In this document: positions 35,409-45,214 of the stretch, piece by piece
Position numbering within the stretch: the stretch's first letter is position 1
How the letters are laid out: each line of letters starts with the position of its first letter
Assembly: GCF_001436215.1 (NCBI RefSeq)
Contig: NZ_AYYP01000030.1
Coordinates: 1 to 59,728, forward strand
Reading direction: 5' to 3'
Source of the DNA: Ligilactobacillus agilis DSM 20509
GTDB taxonomy: Bacteria > Bacillota > Bacilli > Lactobacillales > Lactobacillaceae
Length of the DNA stretch: 59,728 nucleotides
The notes under the pieces: generated by a model
Told to the model about the DNA's origin: nothing
What the model saw: only the letters and a program-made list of their open reading frames with translations
Databases searched by the model: none
Made by a program: the position numbers and the translations under genes

Positions 35409-37034
35409 TTATTTAATATATGCTTCTTTGAAGTTGTAGTTAGCACCAGCTGAATTGTAAACGATGCCCTTAACTTTAGGGTTAACCATCCATGCTGTTG
35501 CTTGGTGGTAGATTGGTGAAATTCCGACGTCATTCATCAAAATCTTTTCAGCGTCAACCATATCATTCCAACGTTTGCCTGTGTTACCAGCATCTTCATT
35601 CCCAGCAGCTTCAATTAACTTGTCAAATTCGGCGTTCTTCCAAGCCCCATCGTTTTGTGGGTTATCGGATGTGAACAATTCCAAGAATGAAATTGGATCT
35701 GAGAAGTCAGCCCCCCAAGCAGAAAGAACGATGTCAAAGTCGCCACTTTCTGAGCGAGCAAGCCGAGTCTTGAATGGAACGTTAGTTGCAGTTACCTTAG
35801 CACCCTTCAAGTTAGATTCAATTGCACTTTGCAAGAATTCAGTTGATTGCTTTGCCTTATCTGAATCATCACTCATCACTGAGAAGGATAATTCTGATAC
35901 CCCAAGTTCTTTCAAACCTTCAGCCCAAAGCTTCTTAGCCTTAGCAACGTTGTAGCTAACTGCAGCGGCTGTGTAAGCTTGGTCTGAGAAGTCTTTGCCA
36001 TTGTAAGTTGCAAGTCCTGGTGAAACTAAGCCCTTAGCAACAGTTGAACCGTCCCCTAAAACCTTATCAACGAATTGCTTACGGTTAATTACAAGTGAGA
36101 TTGCTTCGCGAATCTTAGCATTCTTGAAGTATAGATCTTTGTCTTGGTTGAATTGGAGATAGAAGGTAGAAGCTGCCCGGCGGATAGTGTAACCTTCCTT
36201 ACCCTTCAATTGTTTTGCTTGTTGTGAAGAAAGTGGAGTTGCATCTAACTTACCAGATTGGTACAAGTTGTATGAAGTGGTGTTAGACTTGTTAACACTG
36301 AAGTTAATCTTAGCTAACTTAACATCCTTCTTATCCCAGTAATCATTGTTCTTAGCTAAAGTCCAGTTAAGGTCAGAACCAGTCCAGCCAGTTAACTTAA
36401 ATGGACCATTGTAAACCATGTACTTAGATTGGGTCCCATACTTGCTACCGTACTTTTCAACCACTGCCTTGTCTTGAGGGAAGAAGGTTGGGAAACCCAT
36501 CAATAACTTGAAGTATGGAATCTTCTTATCTAAGGTTACGACTAACTTGTAGTCACCATCGGCCTTTACCCCTAAAGTAGATACGTCGGCCTTACCATTC
36601 ATAATGTCATCGGCGTTCTTAATCCCTGAGAAGAGGTAAGCATATTGTGAAGCTGTCTTAGGATCAACGGTTCTTTGCCATGAATAAACGAAGTCATTGG
36701 CTGTTACCTTGTCTCCGTTTGACCACTTAGAATCTTTACGCAATGTGAACGTATAAGTCAAACCGTCTTTGGAAACCTCTGTCTTAGTTGCCAAACCAGG
36801 TTCCAACTTAGAATCCTTGCCTAAACGATAGAGACCTTCCATCGTGTTATTCAAAGTATCAAAACTAACAACGTCTGTAGCTGTAGATAAATCCATGGTT
36901 GGTAGCTCAGCAGTCTCATCCCAATTTAAGACTTGTTGCGAGCTAGATGATGAGCTCTTTTGGCCACAGGCTACTAAGAAAGTAGCTGACAATGCAGCAA
37001 CTGCACCGAGCTTAACAATCTTTGAAAGCTTCAT
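35409..37034 (-). CDS. oppA: Oligopeptide-binding lipoprotein OppA
   Basis: This 541-residue lipoprotein captures peptides outside the cell. A signal peptide ends in the lipobox LVAC (Cys about 22), followed by a Ser-rich linker and a family 5 solute-binding domain. The ATG at 37034, after AAGGGAG, is preferred over one seven codons upstream. It is first in the operon, under TTGTAT-17-TAGAAT at 37116-37088. Confidence 0.95.
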   Translation of the reverse strand: MKLSKIVKLGAVAALSATFLVACGQKSSSSSSQQVLNWDETAELPTMDLSTATDVVSFDTLNNTMEGLYRLGKDSKLEPGLATKTEVSKDGLTYTFTLRKDSKWSNGDKVTANDFVYSWQRTVDPKTASQYAYLFSGIKNADDIMNGKADVSTLGVKADGDYKLVVTLDKKIPYFKLLMGFPTFFPQDKAVVEKYGSKYGTQSKYMVYNGPFKLTGWTGSDLNWTLAKNNDYWDKKDVKLAKINFSVNKSNTTSYNLYQSGKLDATPLSSQQAKQLKGKEGYTIRRAASTFYLQFNQDKDLYFKNAKIREAISLVINRKQFVDKVLGDGSTVAKGLVSPGLATYNGKDFSDQAYTAAAVSYNVAKAKKLWAEGLKELGVSELSFSVMSDDSDKAKQSTEFLQSAIESNLKGAKVTATNVPFKTRLARSESGDFDIVLSAWGADFSDPISFLELFTSDNPQNDGAWKNAEFDKLIEAAGNEDAGNTGKRWNDMVDAEKILMNDVGISPIYHQATAWMVNPKVKGIVYNSAGANYNFKEAYIK

Positions 37035-37087
37035 TTCTAACAACTCCCTTAACAAAACATATATATTTTTACATAACGATTAACTCA

Positions 37088-37116
37088 ATTCTATATGATA
37101 ATGTTATTAAATACAA
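37088..37116 (-). promoter_or_regulatory. Promoter of the opp operon
   Basis: Minus-strand TTGTAT (37116-37111) and TAGAAT (37093-37088) are 17 bases apart, about 54 bases before the oppA ATG. The rest of 37117-37380 is AT-rich and holds the hflX promoter, a TG-extended TATACT near 37354. I see no gene in it. Confidence 0.6.
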
Positions 37117-37380
37117 GTATATTTTTTAATTTTCTTCATAATTTTTACACAAAAAGCCCATATTTAGCCTTTTTCAGGTATTTTTAACCCCGGTTTTTTT
37201 TAATAATTCAGTAATTAAAAGGCTCACATTGCAAGCAATTTAATTCTTCCTAACATCAAAATGTGAGTTATTTGCTCATTATTTTGCAATCTAATTTCAA
37301 AAAACCTGTCCTTCCTTTCATTTTGGCTACTAATCCTCACTATGCTGGTTAATGGTATACTAGTTACGAGGTGAATTTTA

Positions 37381-38637
37381 ATGAACACTATTATTGCAGG
37401 CATCGAAAACAATCAGGCTAATTTCGATTACACAATGGAAGAATTAGCCGCTTTAGCCAGCGCCGATAACTTAACGGTTGTTAAAGAAATCCGGCAAAAG
37501 CTAGAACAACCTGTAGCTGCCACTTACTTCGGTAAAGGTAAGGCGGAAGAAATTAAAACCGCTAGTGAGATTTATGACGCCCAGTTACTAGTCGTTAACG
37601 ATGAACTCACGCCTACCCAAATCCGCAATTTAGAAACTATCACGAACCTAACCATTCTCGACCGGACCGCCCTTATTTTAGAAATCTTTGCTTCCCGTGC
37701 CCGCACCAAGGAAGCAAAACTCCAGGTCCAGATTGCCAAGCTCCAATACCAACTGCCGCGCTTACAGACCGGTAAAAAAGACCAGTTAGACCAACAAACA
37801 GCTGGAAATGCGGGTGGTGGTTATACCAACCGGGGGGCCGGTGAAACCAAGCTCGAGTTAAACCGCCGGGTCATTCAAAAGCGCATAAGCAATTTGCGCA
37901 AGGAGTTAAAAGAACTCACTAAAAATCACGCAGTCCAGCGGCAACAGCGGCAAAAAAATCAACTAAAAACCGTCGCTTTAGTTGGTTATACCAACGCAGG
38001 AAAGTCTACCACCATGAACCAGATTTTGGCTCTGACTGGCGCCAAGCAATCTAAGCAGGTCTTCGAAAAGGATATGCTCTTTGCCACCTTAGATACTGCT
38101 GTTAGAAAAATTAGCTTAGATGACAAGAAGGAATTCCTACTTAGCGATACCGTCGGGTTCGTGTCTAAACTCCCCCACCAGTTAGTCAAATCCTTTAGGG
38201 CTACCTTGGAAGAAGCTGCCCAGGCCGACTTGTTGATTCAAGTTATCGATGGGGCAGATGAACATGCTAAAGAGATGATTGCCACGACTGAGGCTACCCT
38301 AAAAGAAATCGGTGTGACTGACATCCCCATGATTTATGCCTATAACAAGGCCGACAAAAGTCAGCTAACCTATCCAGTGGCTGAAGGAAATCAAATCACT
38401 TACAGCGCCCGCCAAGTCGAATCAATCGAACTGTTACTGGAACTGATTAAAAAAGAGTTATTCAAAGACTACGAAGAACACACCTACTTAATTCCTTATG
38501 ATCAAGGTCGCTATTTAGACCTGCTTAATCAACAAGCTAGCATCTCTAAGCAAGACTACCTAGAAACAGGCTATTTAGTTAAGGCAGAAGTTGCGCCTAA
38601 ATTAGCTGGTCAATTGGCACAGTTTTTAAGTGAATAA
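37381..38637 (+). CDS. hflX: GTPase HflX
   Basis: This ribosome-associated GTPase splits stalled ribosomes in several bacteria. Its 418 residues include an N-terminal HflX domain (about 1-190), with GKGKAEE and the Gly-rich linker GNAGGGYTNRGAGE, and a G domain with G1 (GYTNAGKST), G3 (DTVGF) and G4 (NKAD). Length is typical. The ATG follows GAGGTG. Confidence 0.95.
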   Translation: MNTIIAGIENNQANFDYTMEELAALASADNLTVVKEIRQKLEQPVAATYFGKGKAEEIKTASEIYDAQLLVVNDELTPTQIRNLETITNLTILDRTALILEIFASRARTKEAKLQVQIAKLQYQLPRLQTGKKDQLDQQTAGNAGGGYTNRGAGETKLELNRRVIQKRISNLRKELKELTKNHAVQRQQRQKNQLKTVALVGYTNAGKSTTMNQILALTGAKQSKQVFEKDMLFATLDTAVRKISLDDKKEFLLSDTVGFVSKLPHQLVKSFRATLEEAAQADLLIQVIDGADEHAKEMIATTEATLKEIGVTDIPMIYAYNKADKSQLTYPVAEGNQITYSARQVESIELLLELIKKELFKDYEEHTYLIPYDQGRYLDLLNQQASISKQDYLETGYLVKAEVAPKLAGQLAQFLSE

Positions 38638-38640
38638 AAG

Positions 38641-38673
38641 TAAAAAGCGGACGCAACTGGTCCGCTTTTTGTT
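38641..38673. terminator. Terminator after hflX
   Basis: AAAAAGCGGAC pairs with GTCCGCTTTTT across a short loop. The symmetrical A/T tracts suit both hflX and the convergent GNAT gene. Confidence 0.85.
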
Positions 38674-38683
38674 AGCTTTTTAA

Positions 38684-39091
38684 CTACCTCGCCCTTCGAT
38701 CAACGAAGTATGTCTCCAATCCCTGTTCAACTCCAGCACTAAAGCCCAATTGGCGGTAAAACTTGGCATCCGCTTTGATTAGGGGAGAAATTACTACCTG
38801 TTCAATTGTTCCAAAGTAGTTCAATAAGTGGTGCATGAGGGTTTTATTAACGCGCAAATGTTGATAACTTGGTAACACTAGTAAATCTTGAATGTATACT
38901 AGCGTTGCGTAGTCGCTAACGGCTTTGACAAAACCAATTAGCTTTTTATCCTCATAAGCGGCTATTACATAAGATTTCTTTAACCCTTTTTTAAAACTCG
39001 CCACTTCCTCGGCATCAGCTTGCTGCTCCATTTCGGTAAAGAAACGACTGAGTTCCGACTTATTGATTTTCGGATTAACCACAATGTCCAT
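38684..39091 (-). CDS. GNAT family N-acetyltransferase
   Basis: The 135-residue protein has the GNAT fold with acetyl-CoA-binding residues in a region like LLVLPSYQHLRVNKTLMHHLL (about 80-100). The canonical QxxGxG is weak: the usual RxxGxG segment reads QHLRVN, so cofactor binding may be altered. It is complete and short. The substrate is unknown. Confidence 0.75.
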   Translation of the reverse strand: MDIVVNPKINKSELSRFFTEMEQQADAEEVASFKKGLKKSYVIAAYEDKKLIGFVKAVSDYATLVYIQDLLVLPSYQHLRVNKTLMHHLLNYFGTIEQVVISPLIKADAKFYRQLGFSAGVEQGLETYFVDRRAR

Positions 39092-39228
39092 GCTTTCATC
39101 CCCTATCTACATAAAAATAAAATTAGAAAAAAATTATAAAAAGACATTTTAATTATATTGTAAAAAATTATCTTTTTCAAGAATTTATCCGCATTTTTAT
39201 GCAAATTTACTCATTTTTTCTTAAAAAA

Positions 39229-39258
39229 ACTTGCATAGCTTGTAATTTCAATTAAAAT
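39229..39258 (+). promoter_or_regulatory. Probable promoter of the APC permease at 39317
   Basis: TTGCAT at 39231-39236 and TAAAAT at 39253-39258 are 16 bases apart, 58 bases before the ATG. Confidence 0.45.
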
Positions 39259-39316
39259 TAACCTTAAGCAATTTTTAAATTCTTATTCAAAAAACTATAG
39301 AAAGCAGGAACTTAAA

Positions 39317-40633
39317 ATGAAACAATCAGAAGAGCAGATTGGTCTTAACCGTTCTTTAGGACTAATCTCCTCCCTCTCCTTAGTTATCGGGACCGTTATT
39401 GGTTCGGGAATCTTTTTCAAACAAGCGGCGGTTTTAGACTACGCTCATTCAACCAACCTTGCTTTAGTCGCCTGGTTAGTCGGCGGCCTAATCACCATGG
39501 CTTCTGGCTTAACGATTGCCGAGATTGGTTCTCAGATGCCCCATACAGGCGGACTGTACGTTTACCTAGAAAAGATTTATGGCAAATTCTGGGGCTTTTT
39601 AGCTGGGTGGATGCAAATTATCGTCTACGGTCCTACCTTAATTGCGGCCTTAGGCTCCTACTTAGCAACACTTCTAGTGGCCTTCTTTGACCTTCCCAAG
39701 ACAAGTACGCCCCTCTTGGCGGTCATTGTGATTGCTTTAATTGCAGCCTTTAACTTGCTCTCTAACCGTTATGGGGCAGCCTTTCAGGTAATCACTACCA
39801 TCGGTAAACTCTTGCCAATCGCAGCGATTATCATCTTTGGGCTGCTATTTGGTAAAGCCAACGCTTTTAACCAGGTAGCCACTACCAGTGGCTCCGTCAG
39901 TTTCAATGGTTTTGGGATGGCGATTCTTGCCACCCTCTTCGCCTATGACGGCTGGGTCTTAATCGCCAATATGGGGGGCGAGATTAAAAATCCCCAAAAA
40001 CTGTTGCCTAAAGCTATCGTCTTTGGAATTGGGCTGGTCTTAATCATCTATATGCTAGTTACCGCCGGTATCTTCCGGGTAGTACCAGCCAGTCTCATTC
40101 ACAGGCTAGGTGACCAAGCCGCCGCCCACTTTGCAACCATCGCCTTTGGACAAGTCGGTGGCAAGTTACTTAATATCGGAATCATCATCTCCATTGCCGG
40201 TTGTATTAACGGTAAGGTGATGACTTTCCCCCGGATTATGTACGCCATGGCTAAAAATGACGAGCTACCTTTTTCTAAGCAGTTAGCCTACCTTAATAAA
40301 AGGATGCGCACACCGATGGTGGCAACCTTAACCGTCTGCTCAATTGCTGCTCTTATGGCCGTAACCGTCGATGCCGACCGCCTATCGGAATTATGTATTT
40401 TTACAATTTACTTATTCTACGTCCTGGCCTTCTTTGGTCTCTTCAAATTACGGCGCCTAAAGACAGCTAGTCCTTTCCGGGTACCCCTTTATCCCTTCAC
40501 CCCGATTGTCGCTATTTTAGGCGGGGTCTTTGTCTTAGTAAGTGAACTAAATTCCGATTTAACGGGAGTGTTAGCCTCCATTTTCTTTGTGGCTTTAGGC
40601 ATTCCCGTCTACCTGATTAAGTGTAAAAAATAA
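39317..40633 (+). CDS. APC family amino acid permease
   Basis: This 438-residue permease has 12 hydrophobic segments. GTVIGSGIFFKQ near residue 23 is the substrate-binding unwound helix 1 of APC transporters (GSG motif). The specificity is undetermined; the sequence resembles the LAT/serine-threonine branch more than LysP. It is monocistronic. Confidence 0.85.
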   Translation: MKQSEEQIGLNRSLGLISSLSLVIGTVIGSGIFFKQAAVLDYAHSTNLALVAWLVGGLITMASGLTIAEIGSQMPHTGGLYVYLEKIYGKFWGFLAGWMQIIVYGPTLIAALGSYLATLLVAFFDLPKTSTPLLAVIVIALIAAFNLLSNRYGAAFQVITTIGKLLPIAAIIIFGLLFGKANAFNQVATTSGSVSFNGFGMAILATLFAYDGWVLIANMGGEIKNPQKLLPKAIVFGIGLVLIIYMLVTAGIFRVVPASLIHRLGDQAAAHFATIAFGQVGGKLLNIGIIISIAGCINGKVMTFPRIMYAMAKNDELPFSKQLAYLNKRMRTPMVATLTVCSIAALMAVTVDADRLSELCIFTIYLFYVLAFFGLFKLRRLKTASPFRVPLYPFTPIVAILGGVFVLVSELNSDLTGVLASIFFVALGIPVYLIKCKK

Positions 40634-40651
40634 TCCATAAGAAGGTCTAAT

Positions 40652-40702
40652 AAATAACCAAGCCCTAGATAAAGCAGTTAGCTTCACCTAGGGCTTGGTT
40701 AT
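40652..40702. terminator. Terminator between the APC permease and ABC operon
   Basis: AATAACCAAGCCCTAG pairs perfectly with CTAGGGCTTGGTTATT. It is placed to serve the plus-strand permease and the minus-strand ABC operon. Confidence 0.85.
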
Positions 40703-40724
40703 TATACTTTTAGACAGACCTAAA

Positions 40725-41381
40725 TTAGGCCAACCTTTTTTCTAAATAGCGTGCTACTAACGATAAGAGGTAACACACTACAAAGTACATGATTGCAATC
40801 ATTAAGTACATCGGTAACATATAAGTCGTATTTTGACTATAAATAATTTGGGCGTGGTAAAGTAGGTCCGGTAAGACGATAATCGTCGCCAAGGAAGTAT
40901 CCTTAATTAAGGAAATAAACTGGGATACTAGTGGCGGAATCATCTTGGTTAAGGCCTGCGGTAAGATAATGTGTTGCATTGCCTGCCAATAAGTTAAACC
41001 GTTGGCCCGGGCTCCTTCCATTTGACCGGGGTCAACTGCCAAAATCCCACTTCTCACAATTTCAGCCAGCATCATCGATTCAAAAATCACTAGGGCCATA
41101 ATTGAAGCAGACACCGGATTTACCCGCAAACCCAACTCTGGTACTCCAAAGTAGGTAAAAAAGAAAATCAACAACAGGGGTAGATTTCTAATAATATCAA
41201 TTATAAAGCCAACGATCTTTGACAAGTAAGGAAACTGAACGTACCGAATAATCCCGAAAATTAGGCCAAAAATAAAGCTTAAGATAATCGAAATTAGTGA
41301 GACTTTGATTGTTACCCACAATCCTTGGAACAAAAAGTTAATATTTTCAGCCGAATAAGCATGTGCTAGTAATGTCATCAA
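40725..41381 (-). CDS. Polar amino acid ABC transporter permease
   Basis: This 218-residue HisM/GlnP-type permease has five predicted helices and the EAA loop EGARANGLTYWQAMQHI. It is the last of four genes encoding a glutamate/glutamine/aspartate-type importer. It begins ten bases after the paired permease gene. Confidence 0.92.
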   Translation of the reverse strand: MMTLLAHAYSAENINFLFQGLWVTIKVSLISIILSFIFGLIFGIIRYVQFPYLSKIVGFIIDIIRNLPLLLIFFFTYFGVPELGLRVNPVSASIMALVIFESMMLAEIVRSGILAVDPGQMEGARANGLTYWQAMQHIILPQALTKMIPPLVSQFISLIKDTSLATIIVLPDLLYHAQIIYSQNTTYMLPMYLMIAIMYFVVCYLLSLVARYLEKRLA

Positions 41382-41391
41382 AATCCCCCCC

Positions 41392-42030
41392 TTAAGCTAA
41401 TTTCTTTTCTAGGTAGCGCATGTAGTAGCTTAACGGCAAGGTCAAAACCAAGTAAAAGAAGCCAACGATAAAGTAGGCCGAGAAGGTTTTAAAGGTCGCT
41501 GAAGCCACCGTTTGCGCTTGATACATTAAGTCAAAGCCAGCCAAAAAGGCTAAGACAGACGAATTTTTAATCAAATTAATGAATTGGTTTCCTAGCGGTG
41601 GAATCACAATCTTATAGGCTTGGGGCAAAACAATGTATCTCATAGCTTGCCAGTAAGTTAAGCCGTTGGCTCTTGCCCCTTCCATTTGCCCTGGGTCAAC
41701 CGCTAAAATCCCAGCGCGAACAGTTTCTGCGATAAAAGAAGACGTATATAGGGTTAACCCAATCGTCCCCGCCGTAAAGCCATCTAGCTTGACCACGTAT
41801 TGGGGAACCACAATGTAAAAGAACATCGCCACTACCAAGAGCGGGATATTTCTAAAAACTTCAATGTATATGTGAGCTATTACTCGTAATAGCCGACTTG
41901 GCAACAGTTCCATAATCGCAAACGCCGAGCCGATTATTAAACTAAAGACTAACGCTATTATGCTGGCCAAAATGGTGTTGCCAAAGCCGGTCAAATAAGT
42001 TTGCCAATTATCTAAAAATAAAGTTATCAT
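41392..42030 (-). CDS. Polar amino acid ABC transporter permease
   Basis: This 212-residue permease is a sister of the one at 40725. Their coupling loops share the stretch GILAVDPGQMEGARANGLTY, pointing to an old duplication. It would form a heterodimeric channel with that protein. Its start overlaps the binding-protein stop by four bases (ATGA). Confidence 0.92.
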   Translation of the reverse strand: MITLFLDNWQTYLTGFGNTILASIIALVFSLIIGSAFAIMELLPSRLLRVIAHIYIEVFRNIPLLVVAMFFYIVVPQYVVKLDGFTAGTIGLTLYTSSFIAETVRAGILAVDPGQMEGARANGLTYWQAMRYIVLPQAYKIVIPPLGNQFINLIKNSSVLAFLAGFDLMYQAQTVASATFKTFSAYFIVGFFYLVLTLPLSYYMRYLEKKLA

Positions 42031-42866
42031 TCTCCCTTGGCCCCCTTCAAATCAAAACCAGCAACGTCGCCAAACCACTTGGTGGCAATGCGGTCATAGG
42101 TTCCATCAGCCTTCAATTCGCTTAGGGCTTTATTGATTGCCGCAAGCAACTGCTTTTGGCCCTTATTAACCGCAATTCCATAAGGTTCATTGGTAAAGGT
42201 ACCACCTACCACCGCGTAACCAGGGTTTTCCTTAGCAATTCCATATAAAATCCCGTTATCGGTAGTCATGGCGTCACCTTGCCCGGATTTCAGGGCGGTA
42301 AACGTTTGGCCGTAATCGTCATACTCTAATACTTTAGCCTTAGGAGCGTACTTCTTAACGTTTGCAACCGCGACAGAGCCTTTAACCGCTAAGACCACCC
42401 GCCCTTTTTGATTGAGGTCCGCAATGCTTTTTACAGGGCTGCCCTCCTTGACCAACAAGGATTGCCCGGCGTTAAAGTAAGGCTTAGAAAAGTCAACGTA
42501 TTTCTGCCTTTCCGGTGTGATTGTCATCGCCGCGATTACCGCATCGATGTTGCCATTTTTTAATAGCGGAATCTTCGTGGTGATGGTAGTGGTCTCAAAT
42601 TTAGCCTGGGCATCTTGACCGTAGATTTTCTTAGTTAAAGCCTTGGCTAAGTCAATATCAAACCCTTCAGACTTACCGTTCTTAATGTTCATCAAGCCAA
42701 ATAACCTAGTATCACTCTTTATCCCCCACGTAATCGTTTTGGTCTGTTGATCCGCTTGGTAAAGGTTCTTTTGGCTACTTTTGGAACAGGCGCTGGTTGC
42801 AAACAGACAGACCAACCCTACCGCCATTAAAGCTAGCTTTTTAAAATTAACTCTCAATTTGCTCAC
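42027..42866 (-). CDS. Polar amino acid-binding lipoprotein
   Basis: This 279-residue solute-binding protein has a lipobox TSAC (Cys about 27) and a family 3 fold. GFDIDLAKALTKKIYG and MTITPERQKYVDFSKPYF are the family signatures. It would bind glutamate, glutamine or aspartate, judging from subfamily resemblance only. It is five bases after the ATPase gene. Confidence 0.92.
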   Translation of the reverse strand: MSKLRVNFKKLALMAVGLVCLFATSACSKSSQKNLYQADQQTKTITWGIKSDTRLFGLMNIKNGKSEGFDIDLAKALTKKIYGQDAQAKFETTTITTKIPLLKNGNIDAVIAAMTITPERQKYVDFSKPYFNAGQSLLVKEGSPVKSIADLNQKGRVVLAVKGSVAVANVKKYAPKAKVLEYDDYGQTFTALKSGQGDAMTTDNGILYGIAKENPGYAVVGGTFTNEPYGIAVNKGQKQLLAAINKALSELKADGTYDRIATKWFGDVAGFDLKGAKGE

Positions 42867-42871
42867 CCCGC

Positions 42872-43618
42872 TTACTTATGGGTAATGATCTTACTCAAGA
42901 ATTGCCGTGCCCGTTCTTCTTTAGGATGCTTAAAGAAATCTTCAGTACTATCATCTTCAACGACTTGCCCTTGATCAAAGAAAATCACTCGGTCTGCCAC
43001 TTCCCGGGCAAAACCCATTTCGTGCGTGACAACCACCATGGTCATATCACCTTTCTTGGCAATCTCTTGCATAACATTTAACACATCATCAATCATTTCC
43101 GGGTCTAAGGCTGAAGTGGGTTCATCAAATAAGAGCACCTTTGGTTTCATAGCCAACGAACGGGCAATTGCCACCCGTTGTTTTTGCCCCCCAGATAACT
43201 GCCGGGGATATGAATTTGCCTTTTCAGCCAAACCAACCGTTTCCAACAGCTCCATCGCTAGGCGCTTATTTTCTGCTTCATCCCGCTTAAGTACCAATCT
43301 TGGAGCCAACATAATATTTTCCAACACGGTCTTGTTAGCATAGAGGTTAAAGTGTTGAAATACCATCCCCACGTTACGCCGTAATTCATTTAGATTAGTC
43401 TTCTTATCAGCAAGGTTAAGGCCATTGACAACTAGGCGACCAGACTCGATTTCCTCTAACCCGTTGATTGTCCTAATCAAAGTACTTTTACCCGAACCAG
43501 AAGGTCCGATAATAACGACAACTTCGCCCTGGGAAATCTCCAAGTTAATATCCTTTAACGCCTGGAATTTGCCATAGTATTTGTCAACATGACTAAATTC
43601 AATCATTGCCATCTTCAT
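42872..43618 (-). CDS. Polar amino acid ABC transporter ATP-binding protein
   Basis: This 248-residue GlnQ-type ATPase has Walker A (GPSGSGKST), signature (LSGGQKQRV), Walker B ([12 protein letters not shown]) and the switch histidine (VVTHEMG). It is first in the operon. Several ATGs are in frame near the start; AGCAGGG favours 43618 or 43612. TTGCTA-17-TATACT at 43678-43650 is the likely promoter. Confidence 0.93.
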   Translation of the reverse strand: MKMAMIEFSHVDKYYGKFQALKDINLEISQGEVVVIIGPSGSGKSTLIRTINGLEEIESGRLVVNGLNLADKKTNLNELRRNVGMVFQHFNLYANKTVLENIMLAPRLVLKRDEAENKRLAMELLETVGLAEKANSYPRQLSGGQKQRVAIARSLAMKPKVLLFDEPTSALDPEMIDDVLNVMQEIAKKGDMTMVVVTHEMGFAREVADRVIFFDQGQVVEDDSTEDFFKHPKEERARQFLSKIITHK

Positions 43619-43649
43619 CCCTGCTTTCTTAAAATTAAGTTACTTTTTA

Positions 43650-43678
43650 AGTATAATTTCTAATTCTAATTTTAGCAA
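43650..43678 (-). promoter_or_regulatory. Promoter of the polar amino acid ABC operon
   Basis: Minus-strand TTGCTA (43678-43673) and TATACT (43655-43650) are separated by 17 bases. Confidence 0.55.
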
Positions 43679-43736
43679 GAATTTTTTGCGATTTAATGTA
43701 ATGTTTTATCACGTGACTTCTTTGCTTTCAGCCATC

Positions 43737-43775
43737 AAAAAAGCCCGCGCAAGGAATTTGCGCGGGCTAAAACCA
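43737..43775 (-). terminator. Terminator of the gene at 43805
   Basis: AGCCCGCGCAA and TTGCGCGGGCT pair perfectly over a 5-base loop; TTTTTT follows in the minus direction. Confidence 0.9.
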
Positions 43776-43804
43776 ACCCGATGTTAAAAGATATTACTTG
43801 TTTT

Positions 43805-44686
43805 TTAATGACGCCGCCGTCTGTAGGTCGGGGTCGCTTGGGCAGATACATTCACCGAATTCTTAGGCTGAGCTTGGCTTCGCTTTCTATAAGCCACTTG
43901 AATCTCTAAGCGGTATGGTTCCACCTTTTCAATCACATCAACCCGGCCAGCTACTTTTACCGGTCCCCCAGTAATCATCGCCGTCGCTAAGTAGAGGTGG
44001 TAAGTCTTATAAGCCTCTAAGGCCGGCATTAAACCTACGGTGGTTATTTCTCCTAAGACCATTTTCTCCATCTGATTTAGCCCCCCATAGATTAGCAGCT
44101 TCTTTTCGCTAGCCACTAATTCAAAGTAAGGTAATGCCTTAGGCTGGCCGAGTGCTCGTTGAGCTTGGCCTTGCTTGGCTAATTTAAAGAGTACCTCGTC
44201 ACTTTGACCATCATAATCCAGGCTTAAATAACCAACTTGCACTAAGGACTTAACCAATTTTTCTAGGTTTTCCTTAGCTTGCGTATCAAACTTCACTTCG
44301 GCTGGGAGGAAATCCTCATTTTTAAAAATTCCATTTGTTTGGACAAAACCAACTTGGCTGGCTTTCTTTTTAGCAGCCTCAGTTAGGGGATCCTTAGGTG
44401 TTAGATGGAATGTCTTCTCAATCCATGGTGAAATATCATACCGTGACTTTTTGTCCTTTGTAAAGTAATACAAGATATTCAGGTAGGCGAAGTAAGCTAT
44501 TAGCAAAAAGGCTAAGATAAATAATAAGCCCCGCACAATAAAGCCATTCACAAAGAAACGGTAAGAAACGTAGAGTAAATAAAAATTCCCAATCGTCGCT
44601 AAGGTCGTATAGACTTGATTTTTAATTTTAACATTTAAGTTGATATAAGATAGGTAACTGTTAATCATGCTTAAAATACTAACCAC
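43805..44686 (-). CDS. Uncharacterised two-helix membrane protein
   Basis: The 293-residue protein has two hydrophobic segments (about 30-47 and 50-72) and a large cytoplasmic domain of about 220 residues ending in a strongly basic tail RRRRH. I recall similar unassigned proteins in lactobacilli (possibly DUF6681), but I cannot confirm the family. The start is GTG at 44686, eight bases after AGGGGG. It follows the Ser/Thr-rich gene by 17 bases, so the two probably work together. Confidence 0.65.
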   Translation of the reverse strand: MVSILSMINSYLSYINLNVKIKNQVYTTLATIGNFYLLYVSYRFFVNGFIVRGLLFILAFLLIAYFAYLNILYYFTKDKKSRYDISPWIEKTFHLTPKDPLTEAAKKKASQVGFVQTNGIFKNEDFLPAEVKFDTQAKENLEKLVKSLVQVGYLSLDYDGQSDEVLFKLAKQGQAQRALGQPKALPYFELVASEKKLLIYGGLNQMEKMVLGEITTVGLMPALEAYKTYHLYLATAMITGGPVKVAGRVDVIEKVEPYRLEIQVAYRKRSQAQPKNSVNVSAQATPTYRRRRH

Positions 44687-44703
44687 TCTATTTTCCCCCT
44701 AAC

Positions 44704-45177
44704 TTATTGATTATTGGTAGTTGTATTATCATTAGTCGTCGTCCCACCGTCATTGGTGTTAGTCGTGTCCGTAGTTTGATTGGAACTAGCAGTTTGGTCA
44801 GTGGCCTGGCTTGAAGAACTAGCCTTAGCTGTACTTGAAGAAGAGCTGACCTTGTCTGCGCTGGAACTAGCTGCGTCATCATCAGTCGTTGTTGGCGTGT
44901 CATCATCGACCTGGGAAGTAGTCGTTTTGCTACTACTTGACCGCAACTGCTCCTCACTGGAGGTCATACTAGACTTACTTGCGCGTTCGTCTTCCGGCTT
45001 AGATTTTTCAGAAACCATTGAACTGCTTGCTTGGCTAACACTACTAACCGCAGAACTACGAACCTTTCCTTCCGAAGTATGTGTAACTGTGTTAACAGCC
45101 ACGTTAGTTGCACCTAAAGCTAAAACGGCTGACATAATTGCAAATGGTGTTATGAAAGGTGCAGTACGATATGCCAT
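44704..45177 (-). CDS. Ser/Thr-rich secreted or membrane-anchored protein
   Basis: The 157 residues have an N-terminal hydrophobic segment (about 8-27) that could be a signal peptide or anchor, followed by about 130 residues made almost wholly of Ser, Thr, Asp, Asn, Glu and Lys with no aromatic residues. Such low-complexity tails occur on lactobacillar surface proteins and are potential glycosylation regions. There is no LPxTG and no folded domain. An overlapping frame at 44688-44957 is a composition artefact. Confidence 0.65.
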   Translation of the reverse strand: MAYRTAPFITPFAIMSAVLALGATNVAVNTVTHTSEGKVRSSAVSSVSQASSSMVSEKSKPEDERASKSSMTSSEEQLRSSSSKTTTSQVDDDTPTTTDDDAASSSADKVSSSSSTAKASSSSQATDQTASSNQTTDTTNTNDGGTTTNDNTTTNNQ

Positions 45178-45214
45178 TAAAATTCCCTCGTTTCTAACTG
45201 ATTTCTAGCTAATT

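Noticed and set aside
40725-42030. Two similar permease genes considered a recent duplication
   Set aside because: The shared coupling loop is conserved in protein but differs at many synonymous DNA positions, so the duplication is old and typical of this transporter class.
44688-44957. 89-codon frame overlapping the Ser/Thr-rich gene
   Set aside because: It is in another frame of a repetitive low-complexity gene and lacks its own ribosome binding site.
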